DNA from: Chloroflexota bacterium | Lineage (GTDB): Bacteria > Chloroflexota > UBA11872 > VXOZ01 | Length of the DNA: 64,000 nt | Assembly (NCBI GenBank): GCA_028874195.1 | Contig: JAPPLM010000028.1 | Coordinates: forward strand, 37,138 to 101,137 | Reading direction: 5' to 3' | In this document: in pieces, positions 18,361-27,285 of the stretch | Layout of the letters: every line of letters starts with the position of its first letter | Numbering within the stretch: position 1 is the first letter of the stretch | Program-made: the position numbers and the translations under genes | The notes under the pieces: generated by a model | What the model was told of the DNA's origin: nothing | Databases searched by the model: none | What the model saw: the letters and a program-made list of their open reading frames with translations, nothing else

Positions 18361-20592
18361 CTAGCCGGAAAAGTCGACGAAAACAGGACTAGACCACGCC
18401 ATCTCCATGTCGGTCTGAATGACGCGCACCCAGTACGCATTGACGCCCGGCTCGGGTGTCGAATCGATGAACGTGAACGTGCTGCTCATTGGCCCAGCTT
18501 CCTGAGGTGCGTGGGAAACTGTGACCTTGCGGTCGAGTGGACCGATAGTAAACTCTTTACAGCCAGTGGCTAGGTCACGTACCGGGATGCGAGCGGCGAG
18601 AGACTCCGCGGGAGCGTGTGCCAGCAATTGCGGCCCGGAAGCGCCGTATGCGCCGAAACTCGGGCGGCTGATGAGCGACGTATTGATGGCAAGGTCGAGG
18701 GTGGCGTTCTCGCTATCGTCGAGGGTCAGCACAATCCCGCTGCGGTAGCCACACGTAACAGAGTGCCATTTCAGACTGTGGTCCGTGACAGCCAAGAGAT
18801 GGGAGCGGGGACTATCGAAGCGGATCGTGTCCGCCGCCTTCAGCGTGCCGTCCGTGAGGGCTGCCGTGCCGTTCCACACAACGCCGGAGTAGCTCGACTT
18901 GCGGCTCGCTCCTTGCCAAAGGATACGCACGCGCTGCGGGTCAGAAAGAGACTCTATTGGGTGATCGTAGATTTTCTCCAGGCCGCGATAAAGCTCTAGG
19001 CTTTCGAGCGGGGCCGTGCCGGTAACGGAAACCTTAATGCTTGGCGGTGCAGACGTGGTATACGCCGCGCCCAACGGATAGCCGTCCGCGTCGACATGCA
19101 GGATTATCCTGGCGCCGGTGGTCGCATAACAGCGGCGCGCCTGCAGCGCCTCGTAGAAGGCTTCCAGCGTGAGGTTAGCGGCGTAGATGCCGGTGAGCCC
19201 GGCTTGGGCATAGCGTCGCGGCTGGAAGCCGGGTGCGTCTATGCCGGGTCTGCCGGTGTGGCTGTCGCTGCCGCCGACGAAGCCAACGGTGTAGCGGTTG
19301 TGCAGTGCTTCTTCAAGAAACCACTCGAACGTGCCGTGGGTCGAAGTGATTTCGATAGCGGGTTCAAGGGACGGTTCATGGTAGGACAAGTCCGCGTGCG
19401 CACCGCCGACGTGGGGCGTAATGAGCACGTCGCTGTGGCGATAGGCCGCGTAAAGGTCACGCACGTGGGTGAGATCGGTAGCGATGTCCGATTTGTCGGC
19501 AACCTGCGCGTGGCTGTTGCGCCGAATTGGCTGATTGTGGCGGCGAAAGTAGACGTTGTGGTGTCCGCCGCGCGCCGTTTCCGGCGACCACTCGAATCCC
19601 GGCAAGGGGACGAAGCGTCCGGGTGCGGAAAAGGCGGCCTCAGCCTCTTGCTGCAAGCGCCAGTCTTCCGCGGAAACCATGTGGTCGTTGCGTTGGTAGC
19701 CGACAAAGTCCAGAGCGGCGACGTCGCGGGCAAAGCGAAAGAAACCGGGTATCTTCTCTGCCAAGGCGACTTGGCCGCCGTGAGGATCGGCCCAGTAGAG
19801 ATTGTATTTGGGCGTACCCGCCGTGGCACGTAGAGGATTGCTGCGCGCAGAGAGTCCGCGCTGAGCGTCCTCTATATGAATCATATGCGTGCCTGTGCTC
19901 AGTGCGACACACCCTTCCACGGCCTTGACGCCGTGGTCGCTGCGTTGGAAAGTCAGCGTTGGACCAACCTCCGGCATCCGCACGCCATGTGCGCTGCATG
20001 TGACTGAGCCCTCGTAATCATCTGAAGGGTTTCCCCACCTATCTTCGGCACGGATGAGGAGGCGAAACGGTTTACCCACGGCCACCGTTGACGGCACGAC
20101 GGCCACAAGCTTCTCGGCTTTCCCGCCCACTATGGTCAGGTACGGCGAGTGGGGCAATGTGGTGAAATAGCCGTCGCCCTTGGCATCGACGGCTACCCAG
20201 AAGTACCGCTTTGCCTCGAGGAAGGTCTGAGCGCGTGACCCCGGGCCGCCTCCATCCTGATTACCATAGGTCACCACGACCGTCTCTCGGGGCCTCAGGG
20301 CGCGTCCGCGTACACGCAGACGAACTGACTTGATTTCTTCCACCAACACGTCAAGGAACACGCCGGGAGGGCCGTCCACGGTCATGTATTCAGCCTGGGA
20401 AGGGTCAGTCAACTGCGGCATACCCCAGTCCGTATCCGATTCCGTGAAGATTCTGATTGCGCCTCCCACAGCGACACCGCTGGCGCCGACCGTGTATGCG
20501 AGCCGCCACGTACCATAGGCCCCGGCAATTGCACGGCCGGCCGGACTGAGAGATGCGGTTCCGAACTGCTCCTGCGCTTCAACACCGGACAT
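18361..20592 (-). CDS. DUF3604 / PHP-like metal-dependent protein
   Basis: A frame is open from 20757, but the first 55 residues (many Ser/Thr/Arg, no domain) look untranslated; MSGVEAQEQFGT at 20592 is my preferred start, giving 743 residues. The N-terminal third is beta-rich, with an Ig-like segment near 180-270. The central DUF3604 region carries PHP-like metal ligands: YWADPHGG, YQRNDHMV, GGHHNVYF, LITPHVGGAHAD and VGGSDSHTGRPG. The C-terminal part is beta-rich. DUF3604 proteins are often near polysaccharide or aromatic degradation genes. The reaction is unknown. It is divergent from the glycosidase-like gene at 21117. Confidence 0.75.
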   Translation of the reverse strand: MSGVEAQEQFGTASLSPAGRAIAGAYGTWRLAYTVGASGVAVGGAIRIFTESDTDWGMPQLTDPSQAEYMTVDGPPGVFLDVLVEEIKSVRLRVRGRALRPRETVVVTYGNQDGGGPGSRAQTFLEAKRYFWVAVDAKGDGYFTTLPHSPYLTIVGGKAEKLVAVVPSTVAVGKPFRLLIRAEDRWGNPSDDYEGSVTCSAHGVRMPEVGPTLTFQRSDHGVKAVEGCVALSTGTHMIHIEDAQRGLSARSNPLRATAGTPKYNLYWADPHGGQVALAEKIPGFFRFARDVAALDFVGYQRNDHMVSAEDWRLQQEAEAAFSAPGRFVPLPGFEWSPETARGGHHNVYFRRHNQPIRRNSHAQVADKSDIATDLTHVRDLYAAYRHSDVLITPHVGGAHADLSYHEPSLEPAIEITSTHGTFEWFLEEALHNRYTVGFVGGSDSHTGRPGIDAPGFQPRRYAQAGLTGIYAANLTLEAFYEALQARRCYATTGARIILHVDADGYPLGAAYTTSAPPSIKVSVTGTAPLESLELYRGLEKIYDHPIESLSDPQRVRILWQGASRKSSYSGVVWNGTAALTDGTLKAADTIRFDSPRSHLLAVTDHSLKWHSVTCGYRSGIVLTLDDSENATLDLAINTSLISRPSFGAYGASGPQLLAHAPAESLAARIPVRDLATGCKEFTIGPLDRKVTVSHAPQEAGPMSSTFTFIDSTPEPGVNAYWVRVIQTDMEMAWSSPVFVDFSG

Positions 20593-21116
20593 TGCCGTAC
20601 GCTCGCTCCTATTTCTGCTCAGGTCTGCATGGGAGATGGTTGCTCTGGTTGAATCGCCAGTTGATCTCAGAGCGGAAAACCTATCGTCGGTCGTAGTGTA
20701 CAACGGATCACACACCGGTGTCAGAGGAGTCGCAAGCCGCTGAGCGTGAGGATTCATGTCCTGGTCGCATGGAGCGGCAACACAGGCTAAGAAAGGTGTT
20801 TTCTTGAAACCTTGCGGTATCTCTAGCGGCTTGCGCCGCGGTTTTGTAGTCTGCGCTACTGCAAAAAGGCTGCGCGACCGTTTATTGTGCTTAATAAGGG
20901 TGTGGAAGAAGAATGTGGCGCCGTCGTGGCCGTGCGCTTAGTCCCGTCACATGCTGTTGCGCCAGGCCTCATAGTTGGATACGGAGGCTGAGCGGGATGG
21001 CGTCATTTGAAGAATCGGTAGGTGTTGGCTAGACTGAGAATTAGGCGGAGCAACAGCACATACAGGTGTCACGAGGCTGTTGTGAGCGTTGCAGGGCAGT
21101 CATGAAGGGAGCCGGT
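20593..21116. other. Divergent intergenic region between DUF3604 and GHL6-like genes
   Basis: About 520 bases separate the two preferred starts, 358 if the longer DUF3604 frame is used. It should contain both promoters, but no pair of boxes stands out clearly. A weak candidate on the plus strand lies near 21030-21055 (GTTGGCTAGACTGAGAATTA). No RNA gene is seen. Confidence 0.35.
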
Positions 21117-23168
21117 ATGGCCCGTGAGATGCCGTGGTACGATCAGTTCATTCGCTTTGGACAGGTGGTGCTCCATGAAGCTGATCCACCACACGTAGAT
21201 ATCGATTGGTGGCAAGAGCGGTGGCGTGAGAATGGGTTTGGCGGTGTCGCACTGAGTGCGGGTGGCGTTCTCGCCTTCTATCCCACGGAGGTACCGTTTC
21301 ATCGCCGCAGCCGCTGGCTCGGCGAACGGGATGTCTTTGGGGAAATGGTGGAGGCGGCAAAGAAGCAAGACCTTGTCGTGCTTGCGCGCATTGACCCCAG
21401 CCTGGGCCACGAGGACCTCTATTATGCCCATGCCGACTGGTTCATGGTGGACCACAGTGGCAGTCCCCGTAGTGATAACGGTCTCTATTACACCTGCATT
21501 AACTCGCCGTATTATCGGGAATACTTGCCTGCGATAGTCCGCGAGATTGCTGAAAAATATCCTGTGGATGGCTTCCTCGGTCACAACTGGCAAGGCCATC
21601 GGGAGATCTGCTATTGCACCTCCTGCGAGAAGCGCTATGCGCGGGAAGCGGAGATGCGGCTTCCTCCTCCGATAAGTGCGTCAGCGAATGCTGAAGAGGA
21701 ACGGGCGCACAGGAGTTGGCAACGCTGGCGCCGAGAAGTGGATGAAGAACTATGGAGCTTCTTGGATCGGGTGACGAAGGAAGCGCGGGCCAATACCTTG
21801 TGGGTTGGTGATACGACACAGGGGCGAGTGGCCTCGCTCGCTGAGTTCGTGGTCGGCCAGCATGAGGGCGGTCATGGGGGCAATCCGCTTTGGACTGCGG
21901 GGTTGGTCAGCCGCAAAACGAGGGGTGTTGCCGGCGGAGGCAAAGCGGCCTACGTTACGATCAATGCGGGTAGTGGTGCTGCAGGGGCAATTCCCCCGGC
22001 AACGACCCCGGTTACGTTAGCGGAAATCCTGGCGCATGGCGCTTGGCCGTGGACCAGCATTGCGGCGGTGCCGCGTGACCGGAGAGTCTTCAAGGAAATG
22101 GCTCCGGTCCTTGCCTGGCAGAGTCAGCAGCAACAGCTCCTCGGGGGGCGCGTGCCGGGCGCTACGGTGGGAGTTGTCTATGCCGACAGTGACGATGCCA
22201 ATGCAATCAGCGGCTTCAATAGTCACGTAATGGGCGCATGCTTGGCCTTGCTGCGGGCGCGCATCCCCTTTGACCTCGTGGAGTTGGAACGCATTCAAGC
22301 CGGAGCACTGCAGGACTATCAAGTAATCGTGTTGCCGAACATCAGTGAGCTCTCAGACGGCCATTGTCAGCAGATTCGGAGCGCCGTCAGCAGCGGCCGC
22401 AGCCTCGTGGCAACGTTCGAAACCTCGCGACGAGACACGTCTGGAGAATATCGCACCGACTTTGGGCTGGGGGACGTATTCGGCGTTTCTGCCACCGGGA
22501 ACGCGCCACTCGGAAGCCTGGAAAACGCCCAGTATCAAATTGGCGGCGATCATCCGATCGTCCAGCCCTTCGCTGATACAATCGTCTTGCCGGCGGCCGC
22601 GCGGCTGAGCCTGGTGCAACCGTTGACGAGGACAGATACTCCCTTGGTCCTGGTACCACCCGCACCCGCTGAACCGGCCGAATTTGCTTTATCAGAGCTT
22701 CCCGCGATATCCCGGCCGGTCATTTTCGCGCGCGAACAGGAGCAGAGCCGCATAGTTTACTTCCCTGGGGACATAGACCACGCCATTTGGCAGCAGAACG
22801 AGATAGATCTCGCCGGTCTGCTTGCAAGTGCGGTGCGTTGGGCCCATGGCAGTGAATTGCCGGTAACCGTGGAAGGGCCGGGCCTCGTAGACATTGGCGT
22901 GCATATCTTTGGCAATATGCTCCAGGTCCACTTGGTAAACTTGACCAGCGCGGACGCGTGGCGGGGTACAGTCGATGAAGTGGTGACTGTGGGCGCCCAG
23001 GAACTGCGGGTCGTGTTGCAGCCCGGCAATGCCGTGCAAGAGGCGCAGCTCCTGGTAAGTGGCGCCAGCGCCGAATACAGCGTGAGCGACAACGTGCTGA
23101 AAGTGACAGTGCCCCAACTTGGCACCCACGAGCTTGTGACTGTCCGTTTTGTGGCGGAAGCCGGTTAG
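21117..23168 (+). CDS. GHL6-type glycosidase-like protein with beta-galactosidase trimerisation domain
   Basis: The ATG follows AAGGGAG with suitable spacing; the product is 683 residues. About 20-190 resemble the hypothetical glycosyl hydrolase 6 barrel (HVDIDWWQERW, DLVVLARIDPS, PVDGFLGHNWQG, with a CYCTSC cysteine cluster). About 340-560 resemble the beta-galactosidase trimerisation fold, a Rossmann-like module (VGVVYADSDDANAI, YQVIVLPNISELSDG, SGRSLVATFETSRRD). The C-terminus is a beta domain. There is no signal peptide, so it is probably cytosolic and acts on imported sugar. Catalytic acids cannot be assigned by eye. Confidence 0.75.
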   Translation: MAREMPWYDQFIRFGQVVLHEADPPHVDIDWWQERWRENGFGGVALSAGGVLAFYPTEVPFHRRSRWLGERDVFGEMVEAAKKQDLVVLARIDPSLGHEDLYYAHADWFMVDHSGSPRSDNGLYYTCINSPYYREYLPAIVREIAEKYPVDGFLGHNWQGHREICYCTSCEKRYAREAEMRLPPPISASANAEEERAHRSWQRWRREVDEELWSFLDRVTKEARANTLWVGDTTQGRVASLAEFVVGQHEGGHGGNPLWTAGLVSRKTRGVAGGGKAAYVTINAGSGAAGAIPPATTPVTLAEILAHGAWPWTSIAAVPRDRRVFKEMAPVLAWQSQQQQLLGGRVPGATVGVVYADSDDANAISGFNSHVMGACLALLRARIPFDLVELERIQAGALQDYQVIVLPNISELSDGHCQQIRSAVSSGRSLVATFETSRRDTSGEYRTDFGLGDVFGVSATGNAPLGSLENAQYQIGGDHPIVQPFADTIVLPAAARLSLVQPLTRTDTPLVLVPPAPAEPAEFALSELPAISRPVIFAREQEQSRIVYFPGDIDHAIWQQNEIDLAGLLASAVRWAHGSELPVTVEGPGLVDIGVHIFGNMLQVHLVNLTSADAWRGTVDEVVTVGAQELRVVLQPGNAVQEAQLLVSGASAEYSVSDNVLKVTVPQLGTHELVTVRFVAEAG

Positions 23169-23531
23169 CCGGCTTAGAACCTGTTTCCAATTTTCTTGTC
23201 TGGGCGCGTAACGTTCGCCCTGAGCTTGTCGAAGGGTGAATGGGACCGTGAAAAGTTGGCGAATCGCCGTTCGTACTTCGACAGGGGCTTCGCGCAGCCT
23301 GCTTCGCGCAGCCCTCAGCACGAACGGCTTTCATCGGCTATGCAGACTTCATCTCGAAAGAACGTAAACAGGCTCTTAGAACCGATAAGCGGCTGATAAT
23401 CATGCTTGCGTGAAGAGACCCGCGTATCGCTCAGGTAGGGGAGGGACGCGGCCATCGGCTCCTCAGACATCGACTCCCCAGGCGGAGGGGATGGCACTCG
23501 GCAGGAACAGGGTCAGCACTCGTCTCACGTT
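23169..23531. other. Repeat-bearing gap upstream of the potassium transporter
   Basis: Most of this gap is the inverted-repeat-bounded element at 23173-23379. The remaining 150 bases before ktrB carry no clear promoter or frame. Confidence 0.45.
23173..23379. mobile_element. MITE-like non-coding element with terminal inverted repeats
   Basis: The left end CTTAGAACCTGTTTCC (23173-23188) matches the reverse complement of the right end (23364-23379) at 13 of 16 positions. Inside are two facing copies of the dispersed repeat CCTGAGCTTGTCGAAGGG / TTCGACAGG. There is no transposase. The element has a composite look: a REP-type palindrome inside degenerate termini. No target-site duplication is evident. 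Confidence 0.45.
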
Positions 23532-24896
23532 GTGCTGGTGACGCCACCGCCTAATCCTAAAGGCTACGAGCGACGGCGCAAGTCTGGATCTTCCTTTGTC
23601 CTTGCGGGCGGTTTTGCAGCCCTCATTGCATTGGGAACGTTCTTTCTCATGCTGCCAGTGGCTACGGCGCCTGGCAACACTACCTCTTTGGTCGATGCGC
23701 TCTTCACCGCCACGTCGGCTGTATGCGTGACCGGCTTGGTCGTGGTGGATACCGCGGAGCACTGGACAACCTTCGGCCACGTTGTCATTCTTGCGCTCAT
23801 TCAGCTTGGCGGCTTTGGCTTCATGACCAGCTCGATCTTGTTGTTCATGCTGCTCGGACAACGGATTCGGCTGCGTCAGCAAGTCCTTATGCGCGAGGCG
23901 CTCAACCTATCGGGAATTGGCGGCATCGTCGGTATAACGCGCAATATTGCCATCTGGACCATCCTTGTGGAGGCCCTAGGCATTTTGGCGCTTTCCCTCT
24001 ACTTTGCGCAAAACAACGATCCCTCCAGGGCATTTTGGCTGGGGTTGTTTCACGGCATATCGGCATTCAACAATGCTGGCTTCGACCTCATGGGCAGCTT
24101 TTCCAGCCTGACGAACTTTCGCAGGGAGGAGTTTCTCCTCATTGTGATTGGGGCACTGGTTGTGCTTGGCAGCACAGGCTACGTGCTGTTCCAGGATGTG
24201 GGGAAGTCACGGCGCTGGGTACGCTTCAGCCTCGAAACCAAGCTGATTTTGATCGTGACCGGCGCGTTGTGGCTCATCGGAGGCTTGGCGTTCTTCTGGC
24301 GCGAGCGTACCAATCCGCTCACGTTGGCCGGGGAAGTGTGGCACGTTCAACTGGTTGACACCTTCTTCCATAGCATTGCCGCCCGCACGGCCGGCTTCGT
24401 GACAATTCCGGTCGGTAACATGACTGAGGATACGACCTTCCTGACAATGGTACTGATGCTTATCGGCGGCGCGCCGGGATCGACGGCTGGAGGTATTAAG
24501 GTAACTACGTTTGCCGTTCTCGTCGTGACGATTTTAGCGGTGATGCGCGGGCGGATGCGAACTACGATCTTGCGTCGGAAGATTCCGCAAGAAGTGGTAT
24601 TCCGCTCACTTGCCATTATCTCATTGGCTGTCTTGCTGCTCATTGCGGTAAGTTGGCTGCTCGCTGACTTCGAGCCATTTGGGTTTCTTCCCGTGCTCTT
24701 CGAAGCCGCGTCGGCGCTGGGCACTGTAGGCATGTCGTATGGCATTACACCGCAGTTGCATGACGCAAGCCGTCTGGTCCTCGTCATTGCCATGTTCATA
24801 GGGCGCCTCGGCCCCCTTACCCTAATACTGCTGCTTGCGCAGAAACACTATCGTGACCACTTAGAGTATCCTAGTGAAACGGTGCGCGTGGGATAG
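23532..24896 (+). CDS. ktrB: TrkH/KtrB-family potassium channel subunit
   Basis: This 454-residue inner-membrane protein has the four repeated membrane-pore-membrane units of the TrkH/KtrB family; pore motifs are visible in TSAVCVTGLVV, GISAFNNAGFDL, SIAARTAGFVTIP and SALGTVGMSYGI, the conserved glycines forming the K+ filter. It works with the RCK protein encoded next (ktrA). The start is a GTG without a strong ribosome-binding site, and nearby alternatives (GTG at 23538) cannot be excluded. A PGSTAGGIKVTTF segment near 315-330 is characteristic. Confidence 0.93.
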   Translation: MLVTPPPNPKGYERRRKSGSSFVLAGGFAALIALGTFFLMLPVATAPGNTTSLVDALFTATSAVCVTGLVVVDTAEHWTTFGHVVILALIQLGGFGFMTSSILLFMLLGQRIRLRQQVLMREALNLSGIGGIVGITRNIAIWTILVEALGILALSLYFAQNNDPSRAFWLGLFHGISAFNNAGFDLMGSFSSLTNFRREEFLLIVIGALVVLGSTGYVLFQDVGKSRRWVRFSLETKLILIVTGALWLIGGLAFFWRERTNPLTLAGEVWHVQLVDTFFHSIAARTAGFVTIPVGNMTEDTTFLTMVLMLIGGAPGSTAGGIKVTTFAVLVVTILAVMRGRMRTTILRRKIPQEVVFRSLAIISLAVLLLIAVSWLLADFEPFGFLPVLFEAASALGTVGMSYGITPQLHDASRLVLVIAMFIGRLGPLTLILLLAQKHYRDHLEYPSETVRVG

Positions 24897-24906
24897 GAGT
24901 GAGAAC

Positions 24907-25575
24907 ATGCCGACTTTGTCGAAGACGTCGAAACAGCAGATTGCCGTCATTGGATTGGGACGCTTTGGCTCAAGCGCCGCAATACAGCTTGCCAGCTTGG
25001 GTTACGATGTGTTGGGTGTAGACAAGAATGCGGACCTCGTGGAGAACATGTCCGACGAGCTGACGCATGTGGTACGCGCTGATACCTCCAATGAAGGCGC
25101 GTTGGAAGAGCTTGGCATTCGCAACTTCGACGTGGTCGTAGTCGGCATCAGCTCGGATGTGCAGAGCAGTATTGTCACGACGCTCATTCTCAAGCATCTT
25201 GACGTGCCGTATGTCATAGCGAAAGCGCGCGACGAATTGCATGGTGAGATTCTGGATAGGATCGGTGCGGACAAGGTGGTTTATCCGGAACATGAAGCCG
25301 GGCTGCGCATCTCCCATACGTTTATTTCACATGCCATACTCGACTATGTGGAGGTTGTTCCAGGCTACGGCGTGAGCAAGATCCGCGTGCCCGATCGCTT
25401 TGTGGGCCGGTCTTTGCAGGTACTCGGCCTTGACGAAGAGAGCGGACTGCGCGTGCTGATGATTGGGCGCAATAAGAGTGTTATATACGATCCCTATCCC
25501 AGCGAGCGCTTGCAAGATGGTGACGTCTTGATGCTGGTAGGCGAAGACCGCTACCTCAGTGAAATGGAGTTGTAA
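24907..25575 (+). CDS. ktrA: Potassium uptake regulatory subunit with NAD-binding RCK domain
   Basis: The ATG is preceded by AGGAG and lies 10 bases after the ktrB stop. The 222-residue product has an RCK_N Rossmann domain (IAVIGLGRFGSSAA, then the acidic end of strand 2 in VLGVDKNADLVE) and a C-terminal RCK_C domain (SKIRVPDRFVGRSLQ ... GDVLMLVGE). It binds nucleotides and gates the KtrB channel from the cytoplasm. The two genes form an operon. Confidence 0.94.
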   Translation: MPTLSKTSKQQIAVIGLGRFGSSAAIQLASLGYDVLGVDKNADLVENMSDELTHVVRADTSNEGALEELGIRNFDVVVVGISSDVQSSIVTTLILKHLDVPYVIAKARDELHGEILDRIGADKVVYPEHEAGLRISHTFISHAILDYVEVVPGYGVSKIRVPDRFVGRSLQVLGLDEESGLRVLMIGRNKSVIYDPYPSERLQDGDVLMLVGEDRYLSEMEL

Positions 25576-25625
25576 GGCCAGGCCCTTGGCGGCGCTCGTG
25601 CTCTGCGAGTCACTCATGGTGGTAC

Positions 25626-25661
25626 GGAAAACCTACGTGTGGAAGCGTGGCGAGGTTTTCC
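25626..25661 (+). terminator. Perfect hairpin downstream of ktrA
   Basis: GGAAAACCT at 25626-25634 pairs exactly with AGGTTTTCC at 25653-25661. It lies 50 bases after the ktrA stop. No U-run follows, so termination is likely but not certain. Confidence 0.4.
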
Positions 25662-25733
25662 ACTAGTAAGGTGTCCTGCACCTCTTCAATCAGGTTGTGA
25701 TGACACTTGTGGAGAGAAAGTGGCGTCCTATGC

Positions 25734-25762
25734 TTGACAAGCGCAACGCTATATGGTTAATT
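25734..25762 (+). promoter_or_regulatory. Promoter of the 25.7-26.1 kb RNA-like block
   Basis: TTGACA at 25734-25739 is followed by 17 bases and TTAATT at 25757-25762. The -35 box is perfect and the -10 box has three of six consensus bases. Transcription would start near 25770, just before the first hairpin. Confidence 0.45.
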
Positions 25763-25817
25763 GGTAATTAGAGAGGGCGGGAGCCCTCGAAACGGCACGA
25801 AAGGAGGGAGGTGAGCC

Positions 25818-25886
25818 ATGAGAGGTTTGCGCTTGCCGCTCGATAATCCGAGAGTGCTGTATTGTGTTTGGCAAGTGGACAATTAA
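25818..25886 (+). CDS. Possible 22-residue peptide in the RNA-like block
   Basis: ATG follows an exceptionally strong ribosome-binding site, AGGAGGGAGG, with good spacing. The peptide would read MRGLRLPLDNPRVLYCVWQV and end DN. It has no recognisable domain. Its translation could decide which of the two overlapping stems at 25887-25931 forms, as in leader-peptide control. It is equally possible that the ribosome-binding site is incidental. Confidence 0.3.
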   Translation: MRGLRLPLDNPRVLYCVWQVDN

Positions 25887-26070
25887 CCCTCCATCCGCGA
25901 GACAGCACGGAGGATAGATGCGGGTGGAGGGCAAAAGACAGGGCGTCGGGTTTCGCCTCTCGACCGGTAGTATTGGTTGCACGTGTATGTCGGGCAGCCG
26001 AACTGATACCAGTGCCCAGGGTTAGGGCGATGAAAAAGGCGGAATTACGGCCCGACCCAGAAATGGAAGC

Positions 26071-26101
26071 GAACGCACCTCGGCCATGCCGGGGTGCGTT
26101 C
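26071..26101 (+). terminator. 14-bp hairpin before DUF971 gene
   Basis: GAACGCACCTCGGC at 26071-26084 pairs with GCCGGGGTGCGTTC at 26088-26101 with one G-U pair and a CAT loop. The following bases are TTGATTG, not a true U-run. It is the end of the RNA-like block, 24 bases before the DUF971 start codon. Confidence 0.5.
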
Positions 26102-26125
26102 TTGATTGCGTAGTGAGAGTTTGAC

Positions 26126-26458
26126 ATGAGGGACATGCGGGCACGCACGCCAGCCGTAATCACACGCGGTGAGGAAGACCGCGCGCTTGTGATTACATGG
26201 CGCGATGGACACGTCAGCCGCTACGACTGGGACGATCTGCGTCGTTTGTGTCCTTGTGCGCTCTGCGCCGGTGAGATGGATATACCCGGCTCGATGCATG
26301 CCGGTGTGATCCTCACAGCGGCGCAGACGTTCCTGGAGTCCATCGAGCAGGTGGGCAGCTATGCGATTCGCTTTCAATGGGAAGACGGCCACAACACGGG
26401 CATTTACACCTTCGACGGACTGCGCGAGGGGTGTCCGTGTTGCGCAGAATCAGAGTAG
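26126..26458 (+). CDS. DUF971 domain protein
   Basis: This 110-residue protein has the DUF971 fold: GHVSRYDWDDLRRLCPCALC near 30-49 and a second CPCC at the C-terminus. Family members are small and are often near iron-sulfur assembly genes or fused to gamma-butyrobetaine hydroxylases, where the domain may bind metal. No such partner is next to it here. It is a single gene on the plus strand; a convergent gene, nth, follows. Confidence 0.85.
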   Translation: MRDMRARTPAVITRGEEDRALVITWRDGHVSRYDWDDLRRLCPCALCAGEMDIPGSMHAGVILTAAQTFLESIEQVGSYAIRFQWEDGHNTGIYTFDGLREGCPCCAESE

Positions 26459-26564
26459 TGTGGTGCAGGTTTGAGGTTCTGCGCGGTGTGGGGAGACTTT
26501 CGCGGTGGCGGCTTGGTGTAGCCGAGAGGCATTTCGCTACGCCGAGTTTTTACTGCCGATTGGC

Positions 26565-27266
26565 CTAGGCATCGAGGTAGAGCGTTGCGCTTGGACAGAG
26601 CTCTTGCAAAGGACACTCGCCGCACGCCGGCTTGCGGGCGGTGCAAAGGGCGCGGCCGTGGTGGATGAGCAGATGTCCAATATCTATCCAATCGGACTGG
26701 GGTACGACTTCCATGAGGTCGCGCTCGATCTTGGTGGGGTCCTTTTGGCGGGTTAGTTTGAGGCGCTGGGACAGGCGCGAGACGTGCGTATCGACTACGA
26801 TCCCGTCGGCAATCTGGAAAGCCACGCCGAGCACGACGTTCGCGGTCTTGCGTGCCACGCCGGGCAATTCGAGGAGTTCAGCCATCGTCTTGGGCACCGC
26901 GCCGCCGAATTTCTCCAGCATGACATGCGCCGCCCCTTGGATGTTCTTGGCCTTGTTGCGGAAGAAACCGGTAGTCTTTATGGCCTCTTCCAACTCCTCC
27001 CGTGGCGCCGCTGCGAAGGCTTCCACTGTCGGGAATTGCTTGAACAGCGCCGGTGTGACGATATTCACGCGCTTATCCGTGCACTGTGCCGAGAGGATGG
27101 TGGCTATCAGCAACTCCCACGCGTTGCGATGCACTAAGGCGCACTCTGCTTCCGGGTAGGTAGTTCTAAGAAGAGCAATGATCTGCTCCATGCGCTCGCG
27201 CAGAGCCCGCTTGGACTCTCTTCCTCGTTTGCGCTTTGGTGGTTTCGCAGATTTCTCGACAGACAT
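26565..27266 (-). CDS. nth: Endonuclease III (DNA glycosylase/AP lyase)
   Basis: Nth removes oxidised pyrimidines and cleaves the abasic site in base-excision repair. The helix-hairpin-helix motif LPGVARKTANVV contains the catalytic lysine; the catalytic aspartate is in VDTHVSRLSQ. The 4Fe-4S motif C-x6-C-x2-C-x5-C is complete (CTARKPACGECPLQELC, about 206-222). At 233 residues it is slightly longer than E. coli Nth because of a basic N-terminal tail (KPPKRKRGRESKR). Confidence 0.96.
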   Translation of the reverse strand: MSVEKSAKPPKRKRGRESKRALRERMEQIIALLRTTYPEAECALVHRNAWELLIATILSAQCTDKRVNIVTPALFKQFPTVEAFAAAPREELEEAIKTTGFFRNKAKNIQGAAHVMLEKFGGAVPKTMAELLELPGVARKTANVVLGVAFQIADGIVVDTHVSRLSQRLKLTRQKDPTKIERDLMEVVPQSDWIDIGHLLIHHGRALCTARKPACGECPLQELCPSATLYLDA

Positions 27267-27285
27267 GGAAATAGCAGGTGAGCCG

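Larger units (their letters stand above)
25770..26101 (+). ncRNA. Candidate structured RNA or regulatory leader, family not recognised
   Basis: No long gene fits here, but the block is rich in exact stems: GAGGGC-GGGA-GCCCTC at its start; CTTGCC/GGCAAG in the middle; a 12-pair stem of 25887-25898 with 25920-25931 (one G-U pair); and a 14-pair stem with a three-base loop at 26071-26101. The CCCTCC arm at 25887 could also pair with the GGAGGG ribosome-binding site near 25801, giving two alternative folds. A 22-codon frame (25818-25886) starts after AAGGAGGGAGGTGAG. It is not tmRNA, RNase P, 6S or SRP RNA by any conserved motif I know. It could also be an attenuator for the following DUF971 gene. 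Confidence 0.4.

Noticed and set aside
23200..23320. CRISPR array from the repeated GTTCG/CGAAC units
   Set aside because: The repeats are inverted, only two, unevenly spaced, and recur elsewhere as REP-like sequences.
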